Shown in pieces: positions 44,066 to 55,339 of a stretch of DNA of 64,000 bases. The stretch lies in the NCBI GenBank assembly GCA_947471745.1, contig CANJKZ010000916.1, positions 1 to 64,000 of the forward strand. Reading direction: 5' to 3'. The notes below the pieces were generated by a model. It was not told the DNA's origin and did not search any database. It worked only from the letters and a program-made list of their open reading frames with translations. Position 1 is the first letter of the stretch, and the number at the start of each line of letters is the position of its first letter. The DNA is from Closterium sp. Naga37s-1 (Eukaryota; Streptophyta; Zygnematophyceae; Desmidiales; Closteriaceae). The translations under genes were made by a program, and so were the position numbers.

Positions 44066-45020
44066 TTCTCGCCATGGACCCCACCGACCTCACTGTCAAC
44101 CTGCTCGAGAAGCACCTCCTTGCAACTGAGGCTAGCATAGTCGCTGTAGGTGCTCCTCGTGGCACTCCTCGCACTCCCTTCTTTGAGGGGTGTCCCCCCC
44201 CCCCCCCCCTTGCCCTCTCCTACGCTTCTGCTGCTGCTGCTGCTGACTTCCTTCGTGCTGAGGAGGTCGGGGCTGCGTTTGCTCCTAGTGGGAGGCGCCA
44301 CAGCGGCAGGGGCAAGGGAGGCAAGGGTGGTGGGGGTGGCAGCGGTGGAGGCGGTGGTGGAGGCGGTGGAGGTGGTGGAGGTGGCGGTGGTGGAGGAGGG
44401 AGTGGTGGTGGGATTGGAGGCGTTGGTGGCGGCGGTGGTGGCGGCAGTTAGAGTGGTGGCCGCGGCAGTGGTGGCGGCAGTAGGAGTGGTGGCGGCGGAA
44501 GTGGTGGTGGTCGAGGTGGACCTGGTCAGAGGGGAAGTTCTGTCGGTGGTTAGAGGCAGCAGCAGCAGCGTCAGCGGGAGACCCCTACGCCCCAGGAGCT
44601 TCGTGAATGGTTTGCTCAGCGTGGGGCGTTTTGGAGTAGTGTTCGCTGCCAGTACGTCATTTGCACAGTTGACCGCGCTGGTCAGACATGCGGGAAAGTT
44701 GGTCACACACATTTCCGTTGTTTCTCCCGTCTTGACGACGCCTGGCGCGCAAGGTTTCCCGACGCGACTGAGCTCCCCCGCTGGCTAGAGTTGCTTAGGC
44801 AGGGTGTTGATATCTTTGCTCTTGACTATGATGCTATCCTTGCTGCCATGTATGCCTTGACTGTTAGTGCTGAGAGTGATTGTTACCTGTGTATGCCGCC
44901 CGACCCAGGTATAGAGACTGCTGCTCTAGGTGCTAGTGAGTCTGATCTCCCTGGTAATGCGCCTACTGAGGCCTTGCACACCTTCACGCTTGACTCAGGT
45001 GCTTCCCGCTATTTCTTTCG
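44066..45020 (+). mobile_element. gag: Copia G: gag C-terminal part and protease
   Basis: DPTDLTVNLLEKHLLATEAS opens the piece. PQELREWFAQRGAFW (about 44590-44635) precedes the finger CQYVICTVDRAGQTCGKVGH...C (CX13CX4HX4C, about 44649-44722). The ALDYDAILAAMYALT block and protease site FTLDSGASRYFF (about 44985-45020) follow. Confidence 0.85.
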
Positions 45021-45399
45021 CGAAACTACCACAGTCACACCACTCCCTGCACCTGTTGCAGTCAGTCTGGCTGACCCCTTGGGGGCCCAGTTCTTGCACG
45101 TTCCTCCACTGTTCTCCCGTGTCCAGCGGTTCCGTCTGGCTCACTCTCAGGTCTTCACCTCCCCTCGTTCTCTAAGAACTTGGTGAGCAACACCGTCCTT
45201 CGAGATGAATGGGTTGATACCTTCACCCCTGGAGGACAGCGTGTGGCAATCTGTACGTGCTCCCGGACTGGCCGTCACCTGGCCACGTTCACCCGTCGGC
45301 CTGGGTCAAGTCTGTACACATTGACTACTGAGCTTCCTCATGTAGCTTAGTCTGCGTCTACGTCAGGTCAGCTAGCAACCCCCTGTTCGTGTCGCCTCC

Positions 45400-46300
45400 T
45401 GTTGTACCAGACTCCCCTTTGGCACCACGGCCTTGGTCATCCCTCCCTGCCACGCCTCCATGACATGCACTCCCGCCTCCTTGTCTCTAGTCTTCCCAGG
45501 TCTCTGCCTCCCTTCCCGCCCTCGCCCGCCCCACCCTGCCTTCCTTGCATCAAGGGGCGGCAGAGCGCCGCTCCTCACTCCTCCTCATTTCCCCCGACGA
45601 CTGCTCTCGTGCAGACTCTCCACATGGACGTGTGGGGCCCAGCCCGCATCCGTGGACAGGGTTGCAAGCGCTACATTCTGCTGGTTGTTGACGACTATAC
45701 GCGTTACACCATGATCTTCCCCTTGTGCAGCAAGGGCGAGGTCCCTAATTTCTTGATCCCTTGGATCCACGCAGTCCGTCTCCAGCTCCGCGAGCGGTTC
45801 CATAAGGACCTTCCTGTCCTGCGTCTGCACTCTGACAGAGGTGGTGAGTTCTCCTCTGACCTCTTGCGGGACTTTTGTCGTGGGGAGGGAATCCTCCAGT
45901 CGTTCACGCTTCCGGCCTCCCCGTAGCAAAATCGGGTTGCTGGGCGCCGCATTGGCTTAGTCATGGAGGTCGCTCGTACCTCCATGATCCATGCGGTGGC
46001 TCCCCATTTTCTGTTGCCGTTTGCGGTCCGGTACGCCGCGCATCAGCTCAACCTCTGGTCCTGTGTCTCCTTGCCGGAGACCTTGCCTATACTGCGCTGG
46101 ACGGGAGAGGTTGGCGATGTTCTGGGTATGGGGCTGTCGTGCCTTTGTCCGCAATACCTCCGCGGACAAGCTCGCCTCTCGCGCTTTTCCCTACGTCTTC
46201 CTTGGCTTTCCCCCTGACACGCCTAGCTAGCAGTTTTACCACCCCACCTCGCGCCGTGTCCTGCCCTCTTAGGACATCACGTTTGAAGAGTCGATTCCCT
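45400..46300 (+). mobile_element. pol: Copia G: integrase
   Basis: HHGLGHPSLPRL and CLPCIKGRQ zinc block (about 45420-45560), LHMDVWGPA (near 45620), LHSDRGGEFSS (about 45828-45858), then a degraded end of the core and CVFLGF-like block. Confidence 0.85.
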
Positions 46301-46429
46301 TTTACCGCCTCTTCCCCTACCGCACTGCCCCTCTTCCCCCCCCCGCCGCTCTTGCTCGCTCCCGGTCCCCCTCCAGTAGACCTCTTGCCCCTCAGGGTCC
46401 TACTCCCTCAGGTGTGTCTCAGGTAAAGC

Positions 46430-47400
46430 CACTCCCCTTGGCTGAGCCTGTCGAGGTAGCTGTCGACTCTGGTGCTGTTGGGGGAAATGTGGGGGTGCTG
46501 CGTCTGGAGGTGCTCAGCCTGAGCGTGCGAAACCTGAGGTTACTGAGTCTGAGGGTGCGGAGCCTTTGGATGCTGAGCCTGAGCGTGTGGAGCCTAGGGG
46601 TGCTGAGCGTGAGCGTGCGGAGCCTGGGGATACTGAGCCTGGGGTTGCTGAGCCTGGGGGTGCTGAGCCTGAGGGTGCAGAGCCTGGGAGTACTGAGTCT
46701 GGAGGTGCTGAGCCTGGAGGTACTATGTCTGCTGGAGGTCCTGCGGGTGCCTCGTCACGGCGGGAGCCTCTCTCTCCACTGAAGCTGCGCGAGTGGTTTG
46801 CTCGTCGCACCCGCCTTCGGAGTGGCGCTACTGGAGCTGGGGGGCCTGCCGCTGGAGGCACTGGAGCTGGAGGCGCTGGAGCTGCTGGTCCTGGAGTTGC
46901 TGGCGGTCCTGCTGGAGCTGGAGGTACTGAAGGTACTAGAGCTGCTGGTCCTGGAGGTGCTCGTGCTGGAGGTGCTGGAGCTGCCGGAGCTGGTGGTGCT
47001 GCAGGTGCTCGAGGTGCTGGAGGTGCTTACGGTCCCGCTGGAGCTTGAGGTACCAGAGGCGCTGGAGCTGCTTGTCCTGGAGGTGCTCATGCTGGAGGTA
47101 CTGGAGCTTCCGGAGCTGGTGGTGCTGCTGGTACTAGAGGTGCTGGAGGTGCTGGAGCTGCTAGACCCAGAGGTCCTTGTATTGGAGGTACAGAGCTGCT
47201 GGAGCTGGTGGTGCTGCTGGTACTCAAGGTGCTGAGGTGCTGGAGGTCTTGCTGGAGCTGGAGGTACCGGAGGAGCTAGAGGTGCTGGCGCTGGGGGTGC
47301 TGGAGCTGTCGGTACTAGTGCTGGAGGCGCTGTGTGACCACGACCGTACTTTGTCCCACTGCGTCGCCAGGTTCTTAGTCTCCCGTCTTCTACTGACCTT
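46430..47400 (+). mobile_element. Copia G: repeat-rich linker
   Basis: 15-bp GGTGCTGAGCCTG-type array (about 46490-46730), one LREWFARRTRLRSG module (about 46785-46825) and a long Gly/Ala array of GAGGAG units up to about 47330, the longest such stretch in the family here. Confidence 0.82.
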
Positions 47401-48059
47401 ACTCCACCTCAAATATGTCCACCACCTGACCAACCGCAACCACAGTTACAGCCCGCCTCCCCACTGTCTGCTCCTTCTCCTTACACTGAATAGACAGACT
47501 AACTTACAGAGCGTCGTGAGCCTGCATTTCGCCCTGCCTCGCCTGTTCGCGCTGGTCGCACTGGTCGTCGTGTTCCGCATCCGTGTCCTCCTCCAATCCC
47601 CTGGTCGCGCTAGTCGCACAGGCCGCACTCACACTATGGCATTTCGTCCTTCCTCTGTTCCACTACGAGTTCCCCTGCCGTCTCCTCCTGCGTCCTCTCT
47701 TCCTCACGGTCCAGACCTTGAGTCTGACTTAGTTCGTGCTGCCAGTCCTACTGTCACACGTTTTCTGGCCACTGTTATCACCGACCCCTCGTTTGAGTCC
47801 ACTGCTGCGTCTGCCTTAGTTTCTGAGCTTGTCGACTTTGCTGCTAGCTGTCGTCTCGACTACGCCGCTAGTCTTGTTGCTGAATCTAAATCTGCATATC
47901 CTCCATCCATCAGGGGTGAGTGTGCTCTTGGCACGGACGTTCTTGAGGACAGTCAGGAGGATTTTGAGTGTCTTGCAGCTGCTGTACCTCATCTCGTGTC
48001 CATGCTGCTTGCATCTGAGGGAGACCCGGATGCACCAAACATCCCGACCCCGCGCTCTT

Positions 48060-48382
48060 ACGCAGGGGCGACTATAGGTCCCTACTCCTCTCAGTGGTAG
48101 ACAGCCATGGACGCAGAGATGGCATCCTGGAAGTCCACAGACACTTACCTCGACGCAGTTCCCCCTCCTGGGGCGAACATAGTTGATGGCATGTGGATTT
48201 TCAGGGTGAAGCGGCCGCCGGGTTCTCTGCCTGTCTTCAAGGCTCGTTACGTCGCACGAGGCTTTAGTCAGCGACAGGGAGTTGACTTCTTCCAGACCTT
48301 CTCCCCTACCCCGAAGATGACCACTCTACGGGTGCTGCTGCACGTCGCAGCTCAACGTGAATACGAGCTTCACTCTCTTGAC
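48060..48382 (+). mobile_element. pol: Copia G: start of RT
   Basis: AMDAEMASWKSTDTYLD, ARGFSQRQGVDFFQTFSP and TTLRVLLHVAAQREYELHSL are typical copia RT N-terminal blocks. The sequence then passes into the LTR of element H at 48383. Confidence 0.88.
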
Positions 48383-48516
48383 TGTTAGAATCTAGCAGCG
48401 GGAATGAATCAACTATGAAAGGGTAGGGTACAAGTATGAAACCCTATAGGGGGCTGTACCCCATATTGGCTACCCCACTACAGCCTAAACATATATAGCA
48501 TATATATACTTTGACA
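48383..48516 (-). repeat. 3' LTR of copia H
   Basis: 134 bp, TGTTAGAATC...TTTGACA, followed by CACCCCCATAGGCAAAG, the conserved purine tract region on the other strand. Confidence 0.9.
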
Positions 48517-48740
48517 CACCCCCATAGGCAAAGTGGGGGAGAGCAAGGGGTCACAAGACCAGTCAAGAAAGGCAAAGCAAGCTCAGGGTGGATCACAACG
48601 TCACCACACACACTGAGCACAAGCAAAGGGCCACAAGGCCAGTTCACATGCAGAGGTATACATGCAACAACAGCAGTACAATGATTTCTACCTAGCAGAA
48701 CAAGCATGCAGGTATATATATATATATATCACAGTACAAG
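48517..48740 (-). other. Copia H: conserved 3' untranslated region
   Basis: Nearly the same as the A 3' region over the first 150 bp, ending in a TA microsatellite (about 48711-48728). Confidence 0.75.
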
Positions 48741-48869
48741 CAAAGTCTACAGCAAGTGAGGAAAAGTGGGCATAAGGCCTAACAAAGTGCAGAAACGCTG
48801 ATGATCACTAGACGGAAGTGCCTTGGAGAATATATCAGCAGTGTTGGCCTGAGTGGCCACGTAACGCAA

Positions 48870-49795
48870 ACGAAGCTGACCACGCTACTGCAACTCTCGA
48901 GCCAGGAAGTAACGCAGAGCGATGTGCTTCGTTCTGTGCTCCAGTCTGTGCTCCTGACACAAGGCAATGGCGGCCTTGTTGTCGACGTACAGCACTGGAG
49001 GAGAACAAGGCCGCTCTCCCAGGTCGGTCAGCAGGTAGATAAGCCAGCGTAACTCCTGTGCAGCCATGGCTGTGGCATAGATCTCAGCCTCACAACTGGA
49101 GCTGAGAACTGAAGACGAGCGTGTAGAACGCCAAGAAACTGAACCAGAGCCAAGGCTGAAGGTGTAACCCTGTGACGACCGCTGCGTAGCCTGGTCGTCA
49201 ACCCAAGAAGCGTCCGAGTGACGAGTGAGGACAACATCGCCCCGTCCTCCAAGCACGAGCCCCATGCCCGATGTACTGCACAAGTAGCGCAGTACCCTCT
49301 TAGCAGCATCCATGTGCACCTTTCGGTGCTGACCAAGAGCCACGTAGCGAGCCAGAAGGCCAGGAGGGTGCGCAAGGTCAGGTCGAGTGCAAGTCATCAG
49401 GTACATGAGGCAGCCCACTAGCTCTGGGTAAGGACCACTCGGCTCTACGGACTCGTCCGAAGGTGGAGCTGAGAGCGAGTGACCTGTTGCCAGAGGAATG
49501 GCCCGTGTCGAGGACCAGGTGAAGTTGAAGCGCTGAAGGACCTACTGCACCATGTGTGACTGAGTCAGTGTGATGGTGCAGCGTGCTCTGTCCCGGGTGA
49601 TCTGCAAGCCAAGGTAGCTGCGCAGTTCACCTAGGTCTATGCACGTGTGTCTCTTCTGCAGCTCCGACTTCACCAGGGCGAGAGCCTCAGTGTCAGCCGT
49701 GGCAAAGACCAAGTCCTCGACGTACACGAGGATGTAGAACGGCGGCAGCGAAGTGTCGGTGCGCAGAAACAGCGACGGGTCAGCAGTCGATGGAG
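48870..49795 (-). mobile_element. pol: Copia H: RNase H and RT C-terminal part
   Basis: RNase H: VDNKAAIALCQEHRLEHRTK, SSCEAEIYATAMAAQE, TRHSDASWVDD. RT: YVEDLVFATAD in place of the usual YVDD box (about 49695-49730), FLRTDTSLPPFYILV. Confidence 0.85.
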
Positions 49796-50049
49796 CAAAC
49801 CCAAGGAACGAGGAGGAGGAGGAGCGGCGCGCTGCCGCCCCTCGACACAGGGAAGACAGGGAGAAGCAGACGAGGGTGGGAGGGGAGGTAGAACCCTGGG
49901 AAGACCAGAGACAAGGACACGACGATGCATGCTGCGAAGGCGCTGCACCGAGGGGTGACCAAGGCGGTGGTGCCAAAGGAGGGTCTGGTGCGACAAGGCG
50001 CGACACGAGCAGGGGGGCGACAACTGACCTGACGCAGACGCAGACGCAG

Positions 50050-51070
50050 CTACCTGAGGGGACTCAGTGGTCAGTGTGTACAGGCCCGACCCCGGCTGCC
50101 GAGTGAAGGTAGCCAGGTGACGACCCGTCTGAGCACACGTGCAGTGTGTCACACGCTCGTAGGCAGGGGTGAACTGGTGAACACCCGCGTCCTGGAGCGC
50201 AGAACCCGCCACCAAGCTCGTAGAGAACAAGGGGAGGTAAAGACCCGACAGTGTGCCGGACGGGACAGTAGGACAAGGGAGGACAGTGGTGGAGGTCGCA
50301 CGGACTGGAACCCCAGAGGGGTCTGCCAGGGAGACTCCAACCGGCCGACTGAGCGGCGTGAGGGTGGTGCTGTCGCGAAAGAAGGAGCGAGAAGCACCAG
50401 AGTCAAGTGTGAAGGTATACAAGGCCTCAGCAGGCGCAGTACCAGAGAGAGCAGACTCACCAGCACCTGGAGCAGCAGCCTCACCAGTACCTAGAGCAGG
50501 AGACACACTAGCCCCTAGAGCAGCAGCCTCACCAGCACCTAGAGCAGCAGGCTCTATACCTGGGTCAGGCGGTACGCACAGGTAACAGGCACGGTCAGCA
50601 CTAGTAGGCAATGCATACATGGCAGTGAGAATAGCATCATAGTCAAGAGCAAATATATCTACCCTCTGCCCAAGCAGCTCCACCCAGTCGGGGAGCTCAG
50701 CCTCGTCGCCAAACTCGGTACGCCAGGCGTCGCTCAGACAGGCGAAGCAGCGGGACTGTGTGTGACTAAGAGTCCCGCAAGCCTGACCAGTACGATCACC
50801 TGTGCGAATGACGTACGGGCAGCGAACGGTACTCAAAGACCCTCTACTCTGAGCGTACCACTCACGAAGCTGCTGGGGCGTAAGTGTCTCGCGCGAACGC
50901 CGCTGCAGCTGCAGCTGGCCACTGCCAGACGCTCCCAACTGACCAGCTCCAGGGCGACAGCTACGACGGCTACCGCGACAACCCCAACTAGCGTACCACT
51001 CACTAAGCTACTGGGGCGTGAGAGACTTGCGTGAACGTCGCTGGAGCTGCATCTGGCCACCGCCTGTAGC
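50050..51070 (-). mobile_element. Copia H: LREWY modules, zinc finger, protease
   Basis: Two SPQ/TPQ-LREWYA-type units lie near 50850-50900 and 50980-51055 with the linking QLQRRSRETL sequence. The finger is CPYVIRTGDRTGQACGTLSH...C (CX13CX4HX4C, about 50750-50820). FALDYDAILTAMYALP and the protease site FTLDSGASRSFF (about 50380-50415) follow. Layout equals that of element B. Confidence 0.82.
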
Positions 51071-51574
51071 AGCAGTAGCAGTAGTAGCAGCAGCAGCAGC
51101 CTAGTAGTAGTAACAGAAGGAGCAGCAGTAGCAGCAGTAGCAGCGCGGGCAAGGCAGGCGCGGCAGGCAGGCAGGCGTGGCAGGCAGGCAGGTGGCGCTA
51201 CAGTGCGCGAACAAGGCAGGTGCTCACCAGTGGCGGTCAGGGCCGGTGCTCGGCGGGCGGCGGCCGGGTAGGCGCACGACGGCGGCGACGGCGAGGCCAT
51301 GACAGCTGCGGCAGAGCAGGGCCGCGTCGGCGGTAGGGCAGGTCCGCGACAGCTGCTGCAGGGCGGGGCCGTGACAGCTGCAGGAGGCTCCGCGGCAGCT
51401 GCTGCAAGTTGGGGCCGTGACGGCAGCAGAAGGCTCCGCGGCAGCTGCTGCAGGGCGGGGCCGCGACTGTGGCAAGGCGCTCCGTGGCAGCTGCTGCAGG
51501 AGCGACAACGGCAGACAGGCAGGGGCGCCGTCCAGAGGAGGGGCGTCGCGACAGGCCGGGGTGACGTCCAAGGG

Positions 51575-51606
<32 letters not shown>

Positions 51607-52156
51607 CGACGAACAGGGGCAGCCGCGGCGCGCGGGCCTGCAGTGCGCAACGCGAGCTGCGAGCGCGGGGCGCGAAGCCGCCGCGGGCTGCGCGAGGACG
51701 GCAGCCGCGGCGCGCGGGGCTGCAGCGCGACGTGCGGGCAGCTGACGCGACGCGCGGGGCCGCAGCGCGACGTGCAGGGTGCTGACACGACGCACGGGGC
51801 TGCAGCGCGACGTGCGGGCAGCTGACGCGACGCGCGAGGCTGCAGCGCGACGCGCGGGGCTGCAGCACTCAGCGCGGGCTGCGGACGCGGCGCGCAGAGC
51901 AGCAGCGAGCCGCGCGTGGGCTGCTGCAGGTCGGGGCCAGGTGGGGTTGCATCAGTGGCAGGTCGTGGCCGCGAGGAGGGGCGGCGCTCCGGCCTGACGG
52001 GCCTGCAGGGGCGGCTCGCGGGCCTGACGGGCCTGCAGGGGCGGCTCGCGGGCCTGACGGGCCTGCAGGGGCGACGTGCGGGCCGTACGAGTCTGCAGGG
52101 GCGGCGCGCGGGCCGTTACGGGCCTGTTGGGGTGGTGCGCTGGCCTAGGGCAGCAG
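51070..52156 (-). repeat. Copia H: GC-rich repetitive leader with a 30-base G run
   Basis: CAG/GTA trinucleotides (51065-51160), GCGGCAGGCAGGCAGG units, an uninterrupted G30 run (51572-51601), then GCGCGACGYGCGGG units of about 40-45 bp (51650-51890) and a 30-bp CGGGCCTGCAGGGGCG array (51990-52110). Ends at the LTR of element I. Confidence 0.85.
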
Positions 52157-52281
52157 TGTCAGATTTATATGACATAGCTACTGTAGGCTATAGTGGGGTG
52201 GCACATATGGGGTACAGTTTTCTAGGGTTTGCTTTTTGTACCCAACTTTCACTTAGTCATTCCATTCCTCGTTTCTTCTCA
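52157..52281 (+). repeat. 5' LTR of copia I
   Basis: 125 bp, TGTCAGATTT...TTCTCA. Same subfamily as the B-prime LTR at 18152-18276 and related to J. Confidence 0.92.
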
Positions 52282-52324
52282 TGGTATCGAGCAGGTTCCC
52301 TAGTGGGAACGATTCCTAGGGCCC
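52282..52324 (+). promoter_or_regulatory. Copia I: primer site, hairpin and GGGCCC
   Basis: TGGTATCGAGCAG (52282-52294), hairpin GTTCCC-TAGT-GGGAAC (52295-52310), GGGCCC (52319-52324). Confidence 0.8.
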
Positions 52325-52429
52325 ACCACCACGAAATTATTTTTTTTCCTGCCTGGAGCGCGTTTTGCTCCGGCCCGAGTCGCGCCGCCCCTACGGCCCT
52401 TCGCGCCGCCCTTTCGGCCCGTCGCGCCT

Positions 52430-53275
52430 GTCGCGCCCGTCGCGCCCGTCGCGCCCGTCGCGCCCGTCGCGCCCGTCGCGCCCGTCGCGCCCATCGCCAC
52501 CTTACGCGGCCCCGCCACCTACCTTCGCGGCCCCGCCACCTACCTGTGCGGCCCCGCCACCTACCTCCGCGGCCCCGCCACCTACCTGTGCGGCCCCGCC
52601 ACCTACCTTCGCGGCCCCGCCACCTAACTGTGCGGCCCCGCCACCTACCTCCGCGGCCCCGCCACCTACCTGTGCGGCCCCGCCACCTACCTTCGCGGCC
52701 CCGCCACCTACCTGTGCGGCCCCGCCACCTACCTCCGCGGCCCCGCCACCTACCTGTCGGCCCCCGCCACCTACCTTCGCGGCCCCGCCACCTCACTGTG
52801 CGGCCCCGCCACCTACCTCCGCGGCCCCGCCACCTACCTGTGTGGCCCCGCCACCTACCTCCGCGGCCCCGCCACTTGCCTGTGCGGCCCCGCCATCTAC
52901 CAGCGGCCCCGCCACCTACATGCGGCCCCGCCACCTACTAGCGGCCCCGCCACCTACCAACGGCCACGCCACCTACCTTTGCGGCCCCGCCGCCTCCTCT
53001 CAGCAGCCCCGCCGCCTCCTCCCAGCGGCCCCGGACGCCGCCCTCTCAGCGGCCCCGCCGAGCCGCCCAGCAGCCAAGCCGCCCAGCCGCCGAGCCGCCC
53101 AGCAGCCGAGCCGCCCAGCAGCCGAGCCGCCCAGCAGCCGAGCCGCCCAGCAGCCGAGCCGCCGAGCCGCCCAGCAGCCGAGCCGCCGAGCCGCCCAGCA
53201 GCCGAGCCGCCGAGCCGCCCAGCAACCGAGCCGCCGAGCCGCCCTACAGCCGAGCCACCCGAGCCGCCCTGTCCG
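52430..53275 (+). repeat. Copia I: tandem-repeat leader
   Basis: GTCGCGCCC units of 9 bp (52430-52490), then about twenty units of CGGCCCCGCCACCTACCT (roughly 21-22 bp, 52510-52980), then AGCCGCCCAGCAGCCG units (53060-53260). The array types differ from C although gag and pol are close. A GGTAAGAGCA word lies at 53275, 69 bp before gag. Confidence 0.95.
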
Positions 53276-53343
53276 GTAAGAGCAGCGCCCCTTTCACAGC
53301 ACTGCCCTCACCCTACTATTTGCGCTGCTAGTCTACTGCTGTC

Positions 53344-54370
53344 ATGGCTACCCCTAGTGTCCTCGCTTTTGACGCTGAGGGTCGGGCCATTGACTTTGAC
53401 GTCTGGATAAATGACCTGCAGCTTTTCTTACAGTGCGACAGGGCAGACGGCCTCTCCCTCTTTGACCTCACTTCTGGTGCCTCTCCTGCCCCCGCTGCTG
53501 CTGCTGACGCCACTGTTCGCTCCCAGTGGGCCACGCGCGATGCTGCTGCACGTCTTGCTGTGCGTCGCCACCTACCTACCTCTGAGCGTGCGCACTTTAG
53601 CCAGTACAAGAGTGCTCAGACCTTGTACGACGCTTGTAGTTGCGCGCTACTCCTCCCCTGCCACTGCTGCACTTAGCCGCCTCATGCTACCGTACCTCTT
53701 CCCTGACCTTGCTGCCTTTCCCACAGTCGCTGACCTCATTACGCACCTCCGCACTAGTGACACTCGCTACCGCGCTGCGCTTCCTGCAGAGTTCTGCGCC
53801 AAGAACCCCCCCCCCATGTACATCACCCTCTACTACATAGTCACCCGGCTCCCTGACTCCTTTCGCGTAGTCAGGGACCACTTCCTCTCTGTTTGCCCCA
53901 CCACTCTCACCGTTGACCTCCTCGAGAAGTCCCTCCTAGCAGCAGAGAAGAGCATAGTAGCTGTAGGAGCCTCTCGTGGTGACCCTCGCACCCCCATCTT
54001 TGAGGGGTGTTCCCCCTCCCCCCTTTTGCCCTCTGTTGCCTCTGCTGCTGCGGCCGACCTCGTTGGGCTTGAGTCGGTCGGTGCGGCGTCTACCCCTAGC
54101 GGGAGACACCGCCCTGGCAAGGGCAAGGGGGGCAGGGGCACTGGAGGAGCTAGCGGGGGCGGTGGAGGCGGCGGTGGAGGCGGTGGAGGGGGTGGGGGTG
54201 GCGGTGGGGGTGGTGGCGGGGGTGGAGGTGTCGGTGGTGGCAGTGGAGGCGGAGGCGGCGGCGGCGGGGGCGGTGGGAGCGGAGGTGGCGGCGGTGGAGG
54301 AGGAGGCGGCGGAGGAGGTGGAGCTGGTCGGGGTGGCGCTGCGCAGAGAGTCGGCTCCGGTGGTGGTCAG

Positions 54371-54408
<38 letters not shown>

Positions 54409-54730
54409 CACTCGTGACATCCCCTCCCCTCAGCAGCTCCGTGAGTGGTACGCTGCACGCCAGAGGGGTGGGGGTACTGGTCCGTGCACCTACGTCCTCC
54501 GCACCGGCGACCGCGCGGGTGAGCAGTGCGGGGGTGCGCACTCCACCCAGCGCTGCTTTGGCCGCCTGACGGACGCTTGGCGTCACCAGTTCCCTTAGGC
54601 CACTGAGATCCCCCGCTGGGGTGAGCTGTCTAGGGTGGGTGTGGCTGTCTTTGACCTTGACTTTGATGCTATTCTTGCTGCCATGTATACTGTGACTATT
54701 AGTGATGAGGGTGACTGTTACCGGTGTTTT
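53344..54730 (+). mobile_element. gag: Copia I: gag
   Basis: MATPSVLAFDAEGRAIDFDV start, FPTVADLITHLRTSDTRYRA, DLLEKSLLAAEKSIVAVGAS. Poly-glycine tract about 54130-54330, CAG-repeat-encoded Gln run (54370-54407), PQQLREWYAARQRGG, then CTYVLRTGDRAGEQCGGAH...C finger (CX13CX3HX4C, about 54487-54560). Confidence 0.9.
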
Positions 54731-54759
54731 CCGCCCGACCCGGGCATTGAGACTGCTGC

Positions 54760-55010
54760 TCTAGGTACTGGTGAGGCTGCTGCTCTAGGTGCTAGCGAGG
54801 CTGCTGCTCTAGGTGCGTCTGCTCCCTCAGGTGCTGGTGAGTCTGCTCTCTCAGGTTCTGCGTCGGCCTCGGCCTCCCACACCTTCACCCTTGACTCGGG
54901 GGCTTCTCGCTCCTTCTTTCGAGACCGCACCACACTCACGCCGCTTGGCCGGCCAGTTGCGGTCTCTCTGGCAGACCCCTCTGGGGGTCCTGTCCTTGCT
55001 CACTTCTCCA
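54760..55010 (+). mobile_element. Copia I: Ala/Gly repeat and protease
   Basis: Repeat encoding AALGTGEAAALGASEAAALG, then FTLDSGASRSFFRD (about 54885-54925) and SLADPSGGPVLA. Confidence 0.88.
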
Positions 55011-55339
55011 CTGTCCTCCCGTGTCCGGCGGCCCCCTCTGGCACCCTGTCTGGTCTTTACCTCCCCTCGTTCTCTACGAACTTGGTGAGTGGTGCTGACC
55101 TACAGGATGCGGGGGTTCACCAGTTCACTCCTGGGAGTCAGCGGGTGACCCACTGCACGGACGCTCGGACTGGCCGACACCTGGCCACGTTTACCCGTCG
55201 GCCGGGGTCGAGCCTGTACACCCTGACCACTGCGTCTCCTCCAGTCACTGCGTCTGGTCAGGTAGCTGCGTCAGGTCAGGTGTTTGCTGCAGCGTCCAGG
55301 TCTGGTCCTGAGTCTGCCCCCTGTTCGTGTCACCTCCTG

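Larger units (their letters stand above)
44066..48382 (+). mobile_element. Ty1/copia element G, partial, older
   Basis: Starts inside gag, directly joined to gypsy E, and stops inside RT where element H begins. Contents: end of the capsid region, glycine tract (about 44320-44520), zinc finger, protease, integrase, linker and the start of RT. It carries more substitutions and breaks (roughly ten) than A or C, so it is older. No LTR of its own remains here. Confidence 0.88.
48383..52156 (-). mobile_element. Ty1/copia element H, partial
   Basis: Minus-strand copia with a 3' LTR (48383-48516), conserved 3' region, RNase H, part of RT, part of integrase, protease, zinc finger, LREWY modules and GC-rich leader. 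It lacks most of the integrase and the RT front, and no 5' LTR or primer site remains before element I. Like B it has no normal Gag N-terminus. Broken. The LTR is the same subfamily as A (TGTTAGAATC start). Its left end is exactly within the RT of G (flank TTGAC), consistent with insertion into G. Confidence 0.85.

Noticed and set aside
52257-52934. Minus-strand Trp/Arg/Gly-rich frame of about 225 codons
   Set aside because: It is the antisense of the CGGCCCCGCCACCTACCT array in the leader of I; no motif and no start context.
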